Notes: generated by a model from the sequence alone, not told the origin. A DNA stretch of 19,221 nt from Thermoplasmata archaeon (GCA_020351895.1 CP070672.1:1306325-1325545); one strand, 5' to 3'; positions 1 through 8,840 are shown, counted from the first letter of the stretch. Numbers and translations are program-made.

Positions 1-768
1 GATGTGGAGAGAACAATCAAAAACACTGTAAGGAAGGCAAACCTGAGCGAGGATTTGGGGACAGGCGCAGATGGCACACCCACCAAGCTAGTTGATGATG
101 TGGCAGAGCAGGTATGCCTTAAGGTTCTTGCAGAACAAGAGGAAAGTGTAAACATCCTCAGCGAAGAAGCTGGTTTCATGGACAACCAAGCTGAATGGAC
201 ACTGGTTGTGGACCCAATCGACGGCACACACAATGCCATAAGGGGGATCCCCTTTTATTCCATATCCCTGGCCCTAGGAAAATCTAGGCTCTCTGATGTA
301 AAATTCGGTCTTGTGAGAAACCTGGTTACCGGGGATACGTACCGGGCAGAGAAGGGCAAGGGAGCATACCTTAATGATAGACCGATAAATACCAAACCGT
401 TTGATGAAGAAGATTCCATGTTCGCCCTGTATGTTGGAATAAGAGCAACACAAAGAACCTACAATATCGCAAAGCTACCACGGAGGGCAAGGGGCCTGGG
501 CTGTGCATCCCTTGAGATGTGCCTTGTAGCACAGGGGGCATTTGATGTTTATTTCCTCAACTACGAGCCATCCAAGTACGCCATGAGAATCGTGGACATT
601 GCTGCAAGTACCTTGATTCTTAGGGAGGCAGGAGGGGAAGTTTTTAATGATACCTACGATATATTGGACATGAGCTTCGATTTAAAATCAAGGGCGAACG
701 TCATAGCTGTGGGAGATAAAAAATGGCTTACGCTCCTAAAAAAAGCCGATGTTTCAAATTTCCTTTAA
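1..768 (+). CDS. IMPase/FBPase-family sugar phosphatase (5' end cut by window)
   Basis: This encodes a Mg2+-dependent phosphatase of the inositol monophosphatase / archaeal fructose-1,6-bisphosphatase family. Numbering from the GTG at base 4, SEEAG (53-57) and DPIDGT (70-75) form the first metal site, and VDIAAS (197-202) with the following EAGG supplies the second conserved Asp (D198). The frame is open to base 1, and the usual N-terminal helix before the GADGTPTK segment looks about 10-15 residues short compared with my memory of archaeal homologues. The gene therefore probably begins upstream and the GTG at 4 is probably internal. The NAD kinase start follows 25 bases after the stop, so the two are likely cotranscribed. 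In some archaea an IMPase-like domain is fused to NAD kinase as an NADP phosphatase/NAD kinase, so NADP(H) is a plausible substrate alongside inositol-1-phosphate or fructose-1,6-bisphosphate. The family is secure; the substrate is not. Confidence 0.9.
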   Translation, partial: DVERTIKNTVRKANLSEDLGTGADGTPTKLVDDVAEQVCLKVLAEQEESVNILSEEAGFMDNQAEWTLVVDPIDGTHNAIRGIPFYSISLALGKSRLSDVKFGLVRNLVTGDTYRAEKGKGAYLNDRPINTKPFDEEDSMFALYVGIRATQRTYNIAKLPRRARGLGCASLEMCLVAQGAFDVYFLNYEPSKYAMRIVDIAASTLILREAGGEVFNDTYDILDMSFDLKSRANVIAVGDKKWLTLLKKADVSNFL

Positions 769-781
769 TTATGAAAAATTT

Positions 782-786
782 GGAGG
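782..786 (+). promoter_or_regulatory. Shine-Dalgarno site of NAD kinase
   Basis: GGAGG lies seven bases before the ATG at 794. It decides the start against the in-frame ATG at 749, which is inside the upstream gene. Confidence 0.75.
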
Positions 787-793
787 AAGAAGA

Positions 794-1600
794 ATGAAGT
801 TTGGAGTTCTGTCGAATCCAAACATCGATTCCGCAACTGATATAGCCAAAGATGTAATAGATTTCTTAAAAGATAAGGCCGAGGTGACGGTTGAAGAGAG
901 CCTGGCAGAAATACTCCAAGTTAAGGGACAACCACTTTCTGAAATCAAGCCAGACATCCTAATCACAATTGGTGGAGACGGAACCGTTTTATGGACACTG
1001 CAGCGCACTGATGCGAAATTATTCTGCATAAATGCCGGGGTTCTGGGATTTCTCACTGAGGTAAGTCCCGATTCTGCAATAGAGAGCCTAGAAAAGATTC
1101 TGAGGGGAGAATACATCATAGACGAGAGAACCAGACTTAAAACCGTGTTGAACAATGAAAGATTGTTCGATTGCACAAACGAAGCCGTAATTCACACTGC
1201 ACATGTTGCCAAGATGCGGCATTTTGAGATCTTTGTTGACGATAACCTTCTTGCAGATATAAGGGCCGACGGCATCATCGTATCCACACCCACAGGGTCA
1301 ACATGCTATGCCATGAGTGTTGGAAGTCCCTTGGTGGACCCCAGGGTGAACGCCTTCGTCATAGCACCCATTGCACCCTTCAAGCTTTCTGCCAGACCCT
1401 ATGTTGTTCCCATCAACAGTGAGATCACCATAAAGCTCGTGGAGCCTGAGCGTCCGTGCGTTTTGGTCCTTGATGGACAGTATGAGACCCAGGTACAGAG
1501 CCAAGCCACAATATTGTTCACGGCATCAGAGAAGCCAGCGGAACTGGTACGTTTTTCCAGGGATTTCTATAAGAGGGTGTCGGAGAAGCTTATTTTGTAG
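794..1600 (+). CDS. nadK: NAD kinase (ATP/polyphosphate-dependent)
   Basis: This protein phosphorylates NAD+ to NADP+ in the cytoplasm. The 268-residue product has the full family signature: GGDGT (60-64) for phosphate binding and catalysis, the INAGVLGFLTE segment (79-89), the NE pair (129-130) and the TPTGST..Y nucleotide loop (165-172). The open frame extends back to 749, inside the phosphatase gene. The ATG at 794 is preferred because GGAGG at 782-786 lies seven bases before it and because the encoded MKFGVLSNP is the natural first beta strand. It sits directly after the IMPase-family gene, the unfused equivalent of the NADP phosphatase/NAD kinase fusion known in methanogens, which suggests the pair balances NAD and NADP. 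Length is normal for archaeal NAD kinases and no key residue is missing. Confidence 0.95.
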   Translation: MKFGVLSNPNIDSATDIAKDVIDFLKDKAEVTVEESLAEILQVKGQPLSEIKPDILITIGGDGTVLWTLQRTDAKLFCINAGVLGFLTEVSPDSAIESLEKILRGEYIIDERTRLKTVLNNERLFDCTNEAVIHTAHVAKMRHFEIFVDDNLLADIRADGIIVSTPTGSTCYAMSVGSPLVDPRVNAFVIAPIAPFKLSARPYVVPINSEITIKLVEPERPCVLVLDGQYETQVQSQATILFTASEKPAELVRFSRDFYKRVSEKLIL

Positions 1601-1639
1601 ATCCCAAATTTTCCTAAAAACAAATATCGAGGGTAAAGC

Positions 1640-2074
1640 GTGAAATTATTCAAACGAGATAAAGAAAAAAGAAATAAACCCCCTGAGGGGAGAAGAAGAA
1701 GGACATGGGGAATAAGAAAGGAAACCTTGAGTCTGATTCTAGAGGTATCCAAGGAGAGCTATCCAAAGGAATTTGCAGCCACATTAATTGCAAAAAAGGG
1801 TATTATCGAGGAAATCAATCTTCTTCCCGGAACACTTTCTGGTAGCACATCGGCCATACTTCGCACACATATGCAGCCTCCGGACATCATGTTGAGTGTG
1901 GTGGGCATAGTCCACAGCCATCCTTCAAGGAATTTTTCACCCTCAGGCGCCGATCTTCACTTTTTTTCAAAATTCGGGAACACCCATATCATAGTTGGTA
2001 TGCCCTATGATATCCGAAGTTGGCAGGCCTACGATGCCTTTGGAAAAACAATAGAATTGGAGATCGTAGAATAG
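1640..2074 (+). CDS. JAMM/MPN+ domain metalloprotease
   Basis: This 144-residue protein carries a complete JAMM zinc-protease motif. His92-x-His94, Ser102 and Asp105 fit HxH-x7-S-x2-D exactly, and Glu44 is a candidate for the catalytic glutamate upstream. Archaeal members of this family (for example HvJAMM1) remove ubiquitin-like SAMP modifiers from proteins, so desampylase or another isopeptidase is the likely activity; no ubiquitin-like gene is visible here. The first 30 residues are very basic (KRDKEKRNK, GRRRR) and are not part of the core fold, so they may bind nucleic acid or membrane, or the true start may be different. The start is GTG with GAGGG a few bases upstream (about 1629-1633); no later in-frame start preserves the domain. 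The gene follows NAD kinase by 39 bases and ends six bases from the convergent glycosyltransferase. Confidence 0.87.
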   Translation: MKLFKRDKEKRNKPPEGRRRRTWGIRKETLSLILEVSKESYPKEFAATLIAKKGIIEEINLLPGTLSGSTSAILRTHMQPPDIMLSVVGIVHSHPSRNFSPSGADLHFFSKFGNTHIIVGMPYDIRSWQAYDAFGKTIELEIVE

Positions 2075-2080
2075 AATTTT

Positions 2081-3202
2081 TCATACCACTTCCTTGTAGA
2101 CTTCTTCTATCTGCCCTACCACAGTATCCCATGTGTAATCATTCTCCACCTTTTTCCTGCCATTCTTACCCATATCTTTTCTTAAAGATGGATTGGAAAG
2201 AAGTAAATTGATTTTTTCTGCGAGGTCGTCGGCATTCATGGGCTCTGCGTGGAATCCCTCCTTACCATCCTCGATTAGTTCCCTCACACCTGGAATATTG
2301 GAAACTATAACAGGTTTTGCAGATGCCATGGCCTCCAGAACCACGAGGCCGAAAGCCTCAAGACGAGATACAGAAGGGAGAACAAAGATATCGCATGCCG
2401 CAAAATATTTTGGAATGTCATCAAATGATACACTGTTTGTAAAAATCACCATATCTTCGACACCCCTTTCTTTTACCCTCCTTCTCAGCTTGTCTTGATA
2501 ATCTCCACTTCCAACTATTATATAGCGAACATCTTTCGACATGAACTTAGCAGAATCGACAAGATAGTCCAGGCCCTTGTGGTATACAAGCCTTCCCACA
2601 AATAATACGACTTTTTTCCCCTCCAGATCATGTCTTTTAGTAATCGAACTGTAATCAACCTCATCTCCAAAACGCTCAGGATTCACGGCGCTGGGGATTA
2701 CGGAAACATCGAAATTCCAGATGGTTCTTGATGTTGCACCGTAGGTTTTGGTATGCACAATTATCTTTTTAGCCCGCCTAAAAGTGTATCTGCTAAATGT
2801 TCTCTGATAGAATGCCGTGGTTATTTTCCCAATGACCCTTGGCAGCTCTAAATCGCAATGAAATGTAACGATCAAGGGAAATTTAGATCGTTTGCAGGCC
2901 CGTGCAGCATAATATGCGGTGAGAGGAGGGGGAGTATGGGCATGTACCACCTCATGATCCCCATCGAAAACCGCTTTTTTTATCCCTGGAGTGATGGGTG
3001 TTCTGTAAATACTGGCCAATTGTTTTACCCTTTTTATGTTTATTCCATGAAAATTTTCATCCTCTTTCAGGTTCTCATAATTAGAGGTATAAACCGTTAC
3101 CTCGTGTCCGTTTCTAACAAGTTTCTCAGACAGTGTCAGAACGTGGGACTCGATGCCGCCTATATGAGGATAAAAATATGGCGCAACCTGAGCGATTTTC
3201 AT
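2081..3202 (-). CDS. GT4-family (GT-B fold) glycosyltransferase
   Basis: This is a retaining glycosyltransferase of the GT4 family (PimA-like type) that moves a sugar from a nucleotide sugar to a lipid or glycan acceptor at the cytoplasmic membrane face. The 373-residue product begins with the family pattern APYFYPHIGGIESHV (7-21), whose GG loop contacts the donor. The C-terminal Rossmann domain has GRLVYHKG (203-210) and the E-x7-E motif E282...E290 in LEAFGLVVLE. Length is typical. Start choice is uncertain: ATG at 3202 (MKIAQ), ATG at 3208 and GTG at 3211 are all in frame, and no clean Shine-Dalgarno separates them; I chose the one that begins at the first beta strand. It is the last gene of the glmM-glmU operon, 27 bases after the glmU stop, which suggests a GlcNAc-type donor, but donor and acceptor cannot be read from sequence. 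Confidence 0.9.
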   Translation of the reverse strand: MKIAQVAPYFYPHIGGIESHVLTLSEKLVRNGHEVTVYTSNYENLKEDENFHGINIKRVKQLASIYRTPITPGIKKAVFDGDHEVVHAHTPPPLTAYYAARACKRSKFPLIVTFHCDLELPRVIGKITTAFYQRTFSRYTFRRAKKIIVHTKTYGATSRTIWNFDVSVIPSAVNPERFGDEVDYSSITKRHDLEGKKVVLFVGRLVYHKGLDYLVDSAKFMSKDVRYIIVGSGDYQDKLRRRVKERGVEDMVIFTNSVSFDDIPKYFAACDIFVLPSVSRLEAFGLVVLEAMASAKPVIVSNIPGVRELIEDGKEGFHAEPMNADDLAEKINLLLSNPSLRKDMGKNGRKKVENDYTWDTVVGQIEEVYKEVV

Positions 3203-3229
3203 ACCCATCACTAAACCATCACGAAATAT

Positions 3230-4456
3230 TCAATGTATCCTGCTTTTTGGAGCGATATTCCCCCGGGCCAGTGCATTTGGACCTATGAAAGAATCCTCAC
3301 CTATTATGGTTCCTGAATCTATGGAGCTGTTTATTCCTGTTTTGACATTATCCCCCATTATGACCCCGAGTTTTCTAAGGCCGGTATCCACAGGCCTCCC
3401 CCCAAGCACACAAAAGATGTTCTTTCCATCCAACCTGAGATTAGCCACCTTTGTTCCTGCACCTAGATTGCAGCCTTGTCCTATTATGCTGTCACCAACA
3501 TAGTTGTTATGCGGGGTGTTTGAAAAATTCATAATCACACTGTTTTTAACCTCCACGGCATTTCCAACCTTGCATTCATTTCCGATTACCGTGCTCGGTC
3601 TTATTATGCAGTTAGGTCCTATTATGCAGTCCGCTCCAATGATAACTGGCCCCTGAATATATGAGCCGTTTCTCACCACTGTGCCCTTACCAATTTGCAC
3701 GTCGCCAATAATCTCTGCATTCCGGTGAATTTCACCTTGGAGATTTTCATTGATGCCCTTCATGAGGATTTCATTTGCCCGAAGCAAGTCCCATGGCCTC
3801 CCTATCTCCACCCAGGGCTCATCCAATACGTATCCAAAGATATCGCTGCTACTCATCTGGATTTTTATGGACTCAGTGATCTCGTATTCTCCTCTTGAGG
3901 ACTTCGGTGTTTCCTCTATGGCCCCAAACACCTCGGGGGTGAAGATATAGATACCTGCATTGATCAGGCGACTTTTAGGAACCTTTGGTTTTTCTGTAAG
4001 CTCGGTAACCCGCTCTCCATCAAGGGTGACAACTCCAAAGCGCTCCGGTTTATCGACACTTGCCAGGCTCATGATATTCCCTTTATGTGAATCATAGAAA
4101 TCGAATAGCCCCTTGATGTAGGATTTGGTGATAACAATGTCCCCGTTGAGGCAGAGAAAATCGGAATCCATAACCGATTTTGCCATGCTCACTGCATGTG
4201 CGGTACCCAATCTCTCTTCCTGATATAGATAAGTAATGTTCACATTGAATCTCTTTCCATCTCCAAAGTATTCCTTGATCTTAAGGTTCTTCCAGCCTAT
4301 CAAAAGGTATATGTCTCTAATTTCCAGTTTTTCGAGAGTTTCGATGATGTGACCCAAAAAAGGTTTGCCTGCAACTGGTAGCAATGGTTTCGGAGTGTTT
4401 GCAGTAAGCGGCCTCATCCGGATGCCCTCTCCCGCAGCCAAAATCAAAGCCTTCAT
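3230..4456 (-). CDS. glmU: Bifunctional sugar-1-phosphate nucleotidylyltransferase/acetyltransferase (GlmU-like)
   Basis: This enzyme activates a sugar-1-phosphate to its nucleotide sugar and probably also acetylates the amino sugar, giving UDP-GlcNAc. The 408-residue protein has an N-terminal nucleotidyltransferase domain with LAAGEGIRMRPLT (6-18), PK (22-23) and LNGD (103-106, metal-binding Asp). Its C-terminal left-handed beta helix is built of hexapeptide repeats from about residue 245 and includes the HNNYVGDS segment characteristic of archaeal bifunctional enzymes. Length and architecture match the archaeal type (MJ1101 / ST0452), not bacterial GlmU. The ATG shares one base with the glmM stop (TAATG), so the two genes are translationally coupled; an earlier in-frame GTG at 4468 lies inside glmM and is less likely. 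Archaeal relatives can accept several sugars, so the product may include UDP-Glc or dTDP-Glc. Confidence 0.92.
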   Translation of the reverse strand: MKALILAAGEGIRMRPLTANTPKPLLPVAGKPFLGHIIETLEKLEIRDIYLLIGWKNLKIKEYFGDGKRFNVNITYLYQEERLGTAHAVSMAKSVMDSDFLCLNGDIVITKSYIKGLFDFYDSHKGNIMSLASVDKPERFGVVTLDGERVTELTEKPKVPKSRLINAGIYIFTPEVFGAIEETPKSSRGEYEITESIKIQMSSSDIFGYVLDEPWVEIGRPWDLLRANEILMKGINENLQGEIHRNAEIIGDVQIGKGTVVRNGSYIQGPVIIGADCIIGPNCIIRPSTVIGNECKVGNAVEVKNSVIMNFSNTPHNNYVGDSIIGQGCNLGAGTKVANLRLDGKNIFCVLGGRPVDTGLRKLGVIMGDNVKTGINSSIDSGTIIGEDSFIGPNALARGNIAPKSRIH

Positions 4457-5763
4457 TATGAAACACACACCTTTACAATATCATAAATCTTATCATGCAA
4501 CATCTTTACCTCCTTCTCGCCCTCAGCCTCGGTAGTTATGCGAATTTTAGGTTCAGTTCCAGAGGGTCTGATAAGTGCCCAAGCATCATCAAATTGAAAT
4601 CTGAGTCCGTCATCGGTATTCAGCTCTTTATAATCGAGCTTTCGCATCCGATCTTCCACCAGAGCCAAAACCTCGGTTTTTTTTGCATTTGGGCATTTTA
4701 AAGTGCCTTTTTTCCTGGGATATTTTGGGAGTTTGGAGATTTGGGAAGAAAGCGGCTCTCTGCACACCGTCTCAGCTAATTTAGCAGCTGCAAATATTCC
4801 ATCAGGGCAAAGACCTTGGCTGGGGAATATCCATGTACCTGAAGGCTCACCGCCAAAATCTGCATCATATTTTTTTATCATTTCAGAGATGAACACATCT
4901 CCCACCTTGGTGCGAACCACTTTGGCATCGCCAACAATAACATCAATTGCCATGGAAGCATCAACAGGTACAACAACACACTTTTTAACCTCGTTTTTTG
5001 CAAACAACGTTAATAGGGAATCACCGCCCACGTAATTTCCCTTCTCGTCCACGGCAACCATTCTGTCTGCATCACCATCATGGGCTATACCTATATTGGC
5101 ATTGCTTTCCGTGACGGCCGAAATCAACGATTTAAGATTCTCTGGTACGGGCTCCGACTTTCGTCCAGGAAAGAAACCATCAGGCTGGGAATTTAATGAT
5201 ATCACCTCGCATCCCAATCTTTGAAATAGATAGGGGGTTATGGTTGAGGCAGAGCCGCATCCACAGTCCACAACGACTTTTAAATCCATTTTATTTATGT
5301 TATCCATTATCTTTTCTATATGCTCTATGATAGCGTTTTGATATGGTTTCGCGTTTTTTATGGATTCCCATCTTGCCAGTTGAAAATCCTTTTCTGCCAG
5401 CTTTTTTTCTATCTCTTGCATCTGCTCTACATTAAAACCGCTTCCATCCGGATTTATGAATTTTATGCCGTTGTACTCAGGGGGATTGTGCGATGCTGTG
5501 ACCATAAGACCGCAATGGAAGTTTCTCGCAGCATATGCAAGGGTTGGTGTAGTCACCATTCCTGCAGTAAAAACCTCACTTCCCGTGGAAAGAAGTCCAG
5601 AAGTCAGTGCATGAAGGATCATCTGACCCGTGGTTCTAGGATCATGGCCAACAATCACTCTTTTATGAAGCGTACCGAGAACCTTACCAATATCTCTAGC
5701 CAATTCAATGGATATATCCTCGTTTGCTAAGCCTCTGATTCCTGAGGAACCGAACAACTTCAT
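4456..5763 (-). CDS. glmM: Phosphoglucosamine mutase / phosphohexomutase
   Basis: This enzyme interconverts glucosamine-6-phosphate and glucosamine-1-phosphate, feeding the GlmU-like enzyme encoded next. All four loops of the alpha-D-phosphohexomutase family are present: TASHNP (89-94) with phosphoserine S91, the metal loop DGDADR (229-234), the sugar-specificity loop GGEPSG (304-309) and the phosphate-binding RPSGTEP (399-405). The protein has 435 residues, normal for archaeal GlmM. The start at 5763 gives MKLFGSSGIRG, the standard N-terminus; the open frame continues to a GTG at 5790, but those nine extra residues are not family-like. A TATA-like box at 5792-5797 points to a very short leader. 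The gene overlaps glmU by one base, the same order as MJ1100-MJ1101. Some archaeal homologues also act on mannose or glucose phosphates, so substrate range is inferred from context. Confidence 0.93.
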   Translation of the reverse strand: MKLFGSSGIRGLANEDISIELARDIGKVLGTLHKRVIVGHDPRTTGQMILHALTSGLLSTGSEVFTAGMVTTPTLAYAARNFHCGLMVTASHNPPEYNGIKFINPDGSGFNVEQMQEIEKKLAEKDFQLARWESIKNAKPYQNAIIEHIEKIMDNINKMDLKVVVDCGCGSASTITPYLFQRLGCEVISLNSQPDGFFPGRKSEPVPENLKSLISAVTESNANIGIAHDGDADRMVAVDEKGNYVGGDSLLTLFAKNEVKKCVVVPVDASMAIDVIVGDAKVVRTKVGDVFISEMIKKYDADFGGEPSGTWIFPSQGLCPDGIFAAAKLAETVCREPLSSQISKLPKYPRKKGTLKCPNAKKTEVLALVEDRMRKLDYKELNTDDGLRFQFDDAWALIRPSGTEPKIRITTEAEGEKEVKMLHDKIYDIVKVCVS

Positions 5764-5791
5764 TATATCGCATTGTGTATCATAACCCACG

Positions 5792-5797
5792 ATATAA
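5792..5797 (-). promoter_or_regulatory. TATA box of the glmM-glmU-GT4 operon
   Basis: On the minus strand TTATAT lies 29-34 bases before the glmM ATG. The transcript would start within a few bases of the start codon, giving a nearly leaderless message. No Shine-Dalgarno is visible before the ATG, which agrees. Placement is inferred from sequence only. Confidence 0.5.
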
Positions 5798-5843
5798 GGG
5801 TTTTTGTTTTGATTTTTAATAATATACTGGCCATAATTAAAAA

Positions 5844-5853
5844 ATATTATATA
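5844..5853 (+). promoter_or_regulatory. TATA box of the 971-residue surface protein gene
   Basis: ATATTATATA in an AT-rich stretch would place the transcript start near 5875-5880. That gives a leader of about 45 bases containing GGAGG at 5913-5917. It shares the roughly 160-base divergent region with the glmM promoter. Confidence 0.5.
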
Positions 5854-5912
5854 CAGGTAAGCCTTATCATTATCTATCTAATCATATGGATGTCCAATTC
5901 CTAAGAACGATT

Positions 5913-5917
5913 GGAGG
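5913..5917 (+). promoter_or_regulatory. Shine-Dalgarno site of the 971-residue surface protein
   Basis: GGAGG sits seven bases before the ATG at 5925. It selects MSKKIV, which starts a clean signal peptide, over the in-frame ATG at 5886. Confidence 0.7.
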
Positions 5918-5924
5918 ATGGAGC

Positions 5925-8840
5925 ATGAGCAAAAAAATCGTGTGTTTTTTGGCGTTGTGTGTAGTGAGCACGGTATTCATATCGTTGGTTCCAACAGGAA
6001 CGGCTCAGACTTATGGTGGGAGCGTGGAGACAGGTGAAGAAGAGGTGGCACCAAACCAAATAAACTATAAGGACTACTTCGATTACGGGGAGGCAGTATA
6101 TTACTATGTAACCGCAACAGAAGACGGTGTCCCTCTCCAGAACAAACCCATAGTTATAGAAATTGTGGGTCCGGAAGGTGTGGGCGAGGTTCATAATTCT
6201 ACAATATGGACCGATGACCAAGGGAAAGCCAACGGTTTTTGGACAGGCATTTACAGTTCTGATCTTTACACTATCTATGCCAACTATACGGGGAATAACA
6301 TCGCAACAAACACATTTAGAGTCTATGAACCTTATCCTGATGAAGCCGAGGTTAGAACATACACGGATAGTTCTAGGACAGGAGAAGGTTATTACTTTTC
6401 ATCTGACAATTATGTTTATTATCGTATCATTGTCAAGGACCAATGGAACAATCCTTATTATGAATCGGATGATCCAGAAGATATTATATACTGGGCTTAT
6501 CACAATGGAATAGTGGTGGATGTAAACTCAGGACGTAATACAAACAAAGAAGGTCATATTGATGACCGATATCGACCAAGTTCATCGTTCCCATGGTATA
6601 ATAGTGATGAAGTCTACGGACTATACCAAATCAATGTTACGAGGCAAAGTGATTGGGTACACATAGGCAATTCAACCTTCGAGGTAGTGGATGTTGAGCT
6701 TGGAATCACACCCCATAAACCCCAGTATGCTCAGGGAGACGAGATAACCATTACAATTCAGACCTCAATTGAAGATACAATCGATGTGCGAATATATGAT
6801 CCAGACTATGAAGTGCTATCAAATGCTAATTGGACGGACCAGGATTTGATAAATGGACAATGGACCAAGGATTATAATCTTGGCCCAAGTCTCGCAGATG
6901 GAGATTATGAAATCCAAGTTATAAAAGATGGCGTTGTGATGGAGTCTGAGACAATCACAGTGAAGAAGTACAACCTAAGAATCCAGACTGATTCAGAGGC
7001 CTATATTCCAGGTGAGACAATAACAACCTTTTATACGGTGACACATAACAAAGATGGCGGTGGCGTCTCAGGAACCACAATCGAGTATATATTCAAATTC
7101 TACGACACCAAGGATGGCAAGTGGGACACGCTCAGTAATGAATTTACGGGAGAAGCATTTGGTGACTTTCTTATCCCTATCCCTATATCTGCTGATTTAG
7201 ATGAGGATGGAGAACTGCATGTATGGGCAAACGATACAAGTGGTCATTCAAGTTATTCTTACCAGGACATTGAACTGGGATGGATAAAAGCATACCTGAG
7301 AATAGGTGATCCAAATCCTTGGATTGTGGATGAATATGTACCAGGAGATTTTATTGTTGTTACAGTAACGGCAGATATTGAAGGCATTTCCCCTTTAAGA
7401 AATGGAAATGTTTACCTCAATGTTTCAAAAGATGGCATCGTAATCTCAGCCTATACAAAAAACAATCTAAAAACTGACATGCATGGTGAACTGATTTATG
7501 TATTCGCTCTAATCGATAATGCAGAGGTTGGTTTGTATACAATGGCAATCAACGTTTCAAAAGAAAACGAGTGGGACACAACCGATGAGAACTTCGAGGT
7601 GGTGGAAAACAGGGAGATGGTTTTGGAGCTTGGATTCGACAATAAATATTATACAGAGGATGATGAGCCCCAGTATTACTCCGGTGATACGGTTGGGGTT
7701 ACATACACAGCCTTAAGAGGCCTAGAAATTGTGGAAAACGTAAATTGCGAATATTGGGTTCAGGATCTATTTGATGATCTCTTTATCAGTGCTGGGACCT
7801 CTTCAAGTGGAGAATTCAGTTTCGATATCCCAGAAAATTATGATGGCATATTGGAGGTCTATGTACAGGTAAGAGATTCTGAAGGAAACCCAGCCTTGCA
7901 GATTGCGTATCTAGACGTAGACAGGGCAGGCTTAATCCTCACACCCTATCCAAACGAATACCTCCCAGGGGATACCATAAAGGTTGATTACGGTGTTGTT
8001 GGAATCACGATTCCTGATGCAAATCAATACTATGAGGTAGAGGACGATGACGGTAACATAGTGGAAAGAGGAAGCTTAGCACAACCCAACGGGATGTTCC
8101 AATTCACTGTTCCAAGGGGTGATGTTCCAGATTACTATGATATCACAGGTTATATAACTGATAGCAATGGAGTATCCAAAGCCTCAAGTTCTGTCAGAGT
8201 TAGTAAATTAACGAGTTTCATGGTGACCTTTACCCTTGATAGGAAGACATACAAACCTGGAGAGACTGCAACTTTAAAATACAAAATAATTTCCCTGGAT
8301 GGTTCCGATGTTCCAGAGAAATTTACTTTGTACTATTGGTACAGTGGATACCTTGGCAAAGAGCTCACAACCTCGGACCCAGAGGGTGAATTAACTATTG
8401 AGATACCAGATGATGCGCCAGACGGAACAGGATATTTCCATGTCTATTCCCCTGAGTTAACCCCCCTTGAAGCCATACAGGAGGCCAATATCAGGGAGAA
8501 TCCCAATCCATTTGCAGAAACCATGGGAGATATTTCACTACTTGTCTGGATATTGCTCATTTTGGTAATTATAAGCCTCATCATCGGTTTCATAGGAATG
8601 AGACGTGGAAAGAAGGCACTTGAGGAAGCCAAATTGCCACCCTGGAAGAAGGAAGGACCTTTGCCCGAGCCAGAGAAATTCAAAGGGGAGGAACCGGCTC
8701 CTTTGGAAGGGGAGGCATCTCCTTCTGATGAGCAAAGACCACCAATGGAAGGAGGCACACAGCCTTCTGAGGATGAGTATATCCCACCTCCTCCAGATGA
8801 TACAGTTGGAGAGCCTCCAAGTTCTATGCCGCCTCGCTAG
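5925..8840 (+). CDS. Large type I membrane protein with Ig/MG2-like repeat ectodomain
   Basis: I do not recognise a named family for the whole 971-residue protein. A Sec signal peptide covers residues 1 to about 28 (KK, hydrophobic core, then PTGTAQ). The ectodomain runs to about 868 and is rich in acidic residues, Tyr, Asn and Thr. It contains recurring beta-sandwich units marked by a Y-x-x-G-[DE] turn at Y268, Y360, Y471, Y584, Y679 and Y776, with looser copies nearer the N-terminus. These resemble the MG2 or bacterial Ig-like domains used in surface adhesion and protease-inhibitor proteins. One membrane helix (about 869-891) is followed by RRGKK and an 80-residue Pro/Glu-rich cytoplasmic tail ending PPSSMPPR. 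It has its own promoter, diverges from glmM and converges on the giant KaiC-fusion gene. A role in the cell envelope, such as S-layer association or adhesion, is inference. Confidence 0.85.
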   Translation: MSKKIVCFLALCVVSTVFISLVPTGTAQTYGGSVETGEEEVAPNQINYKDYFDYGEAVYYYVTATEDGVPLQNKPIVIEIVGPEGVGEVHNSTIWTDDQGKANGFWTGIYSSDLYTIYANYTGNNIATNTFRVYEPYPDEAEVRTYTDSSRTGEGYYFSSDNYVYYRIIVKDQWNNPYYESDDPEDIIYWAYHNGIVVDVNSGRNTNKEGHIDDRYRPSSSFPWYNSDEVYGLYQINVTRQSDWVHIGNSTFEVVDVELGITPHKPQYAQGDEITITIQTSIEDTIDVRIYDPDYEVLSNANWTDQDLINGQWTKDYNLGPSLADGDYEIQVIKDGVVMESETITVKKYNLRIQTDSEAYIPGETITTFYTVTHNKDGGGVSGTTIEYIFKFYDTKDGKWDTLSNEFTGEAFGDFLIPIPISADLDEDGELHVWANDTSGHSSYSYQDIELGWIKAYLRIGDPNPWIVDEYVPGDFIVVTVTADIEGISPLRNGNVYLNVSKDGIVISAYTKNNLKTDMHGELIYVFALIDNAEVGLYTMAINVSKENEWDTTDENFEVVENREMVLELGFDNKYYTEDDEPQYYSGDTVGVTYTALRGLEIVENVNCEYWVQDLFDDLFISAGTSSSGEFSFDIPENYDGILEVYVQVRDSEGNPALQIAYLDVDRAGLILTPYPNEYLPGDTIKVDYGVVGITIPDANQYYEVEDDDGNIVERGSLAQPNGMFQFTVPRGDVPDYYDITGYITDSNGVSKASSSVRVSKLTSFMVTFTLDRKTYKPGETATLKYKIISLDGSDVPEKFTLYYWYSGYLGKELTTSDPEGELTIEIPDDAPDGTGYFHVYSPELTPLEAIQEANIRENPNPFAETMGDISLLVWILLILVIISLIIGFIGMRRGKKALEEAKLPPWKKEGPLPEPEKFKGEEPAPLEGEASPSDEQRPPMEGGTQPSEDEYIPPPPDDTVGEPPSSMPPR

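Noticed and set aside
5886..5924. Earlier ATG for the 971-residue surface protein
   Set aside because: It would put a charged segment ahead of the signal peptide, and the Shine-Dalgarno serves the ATG at 5925.
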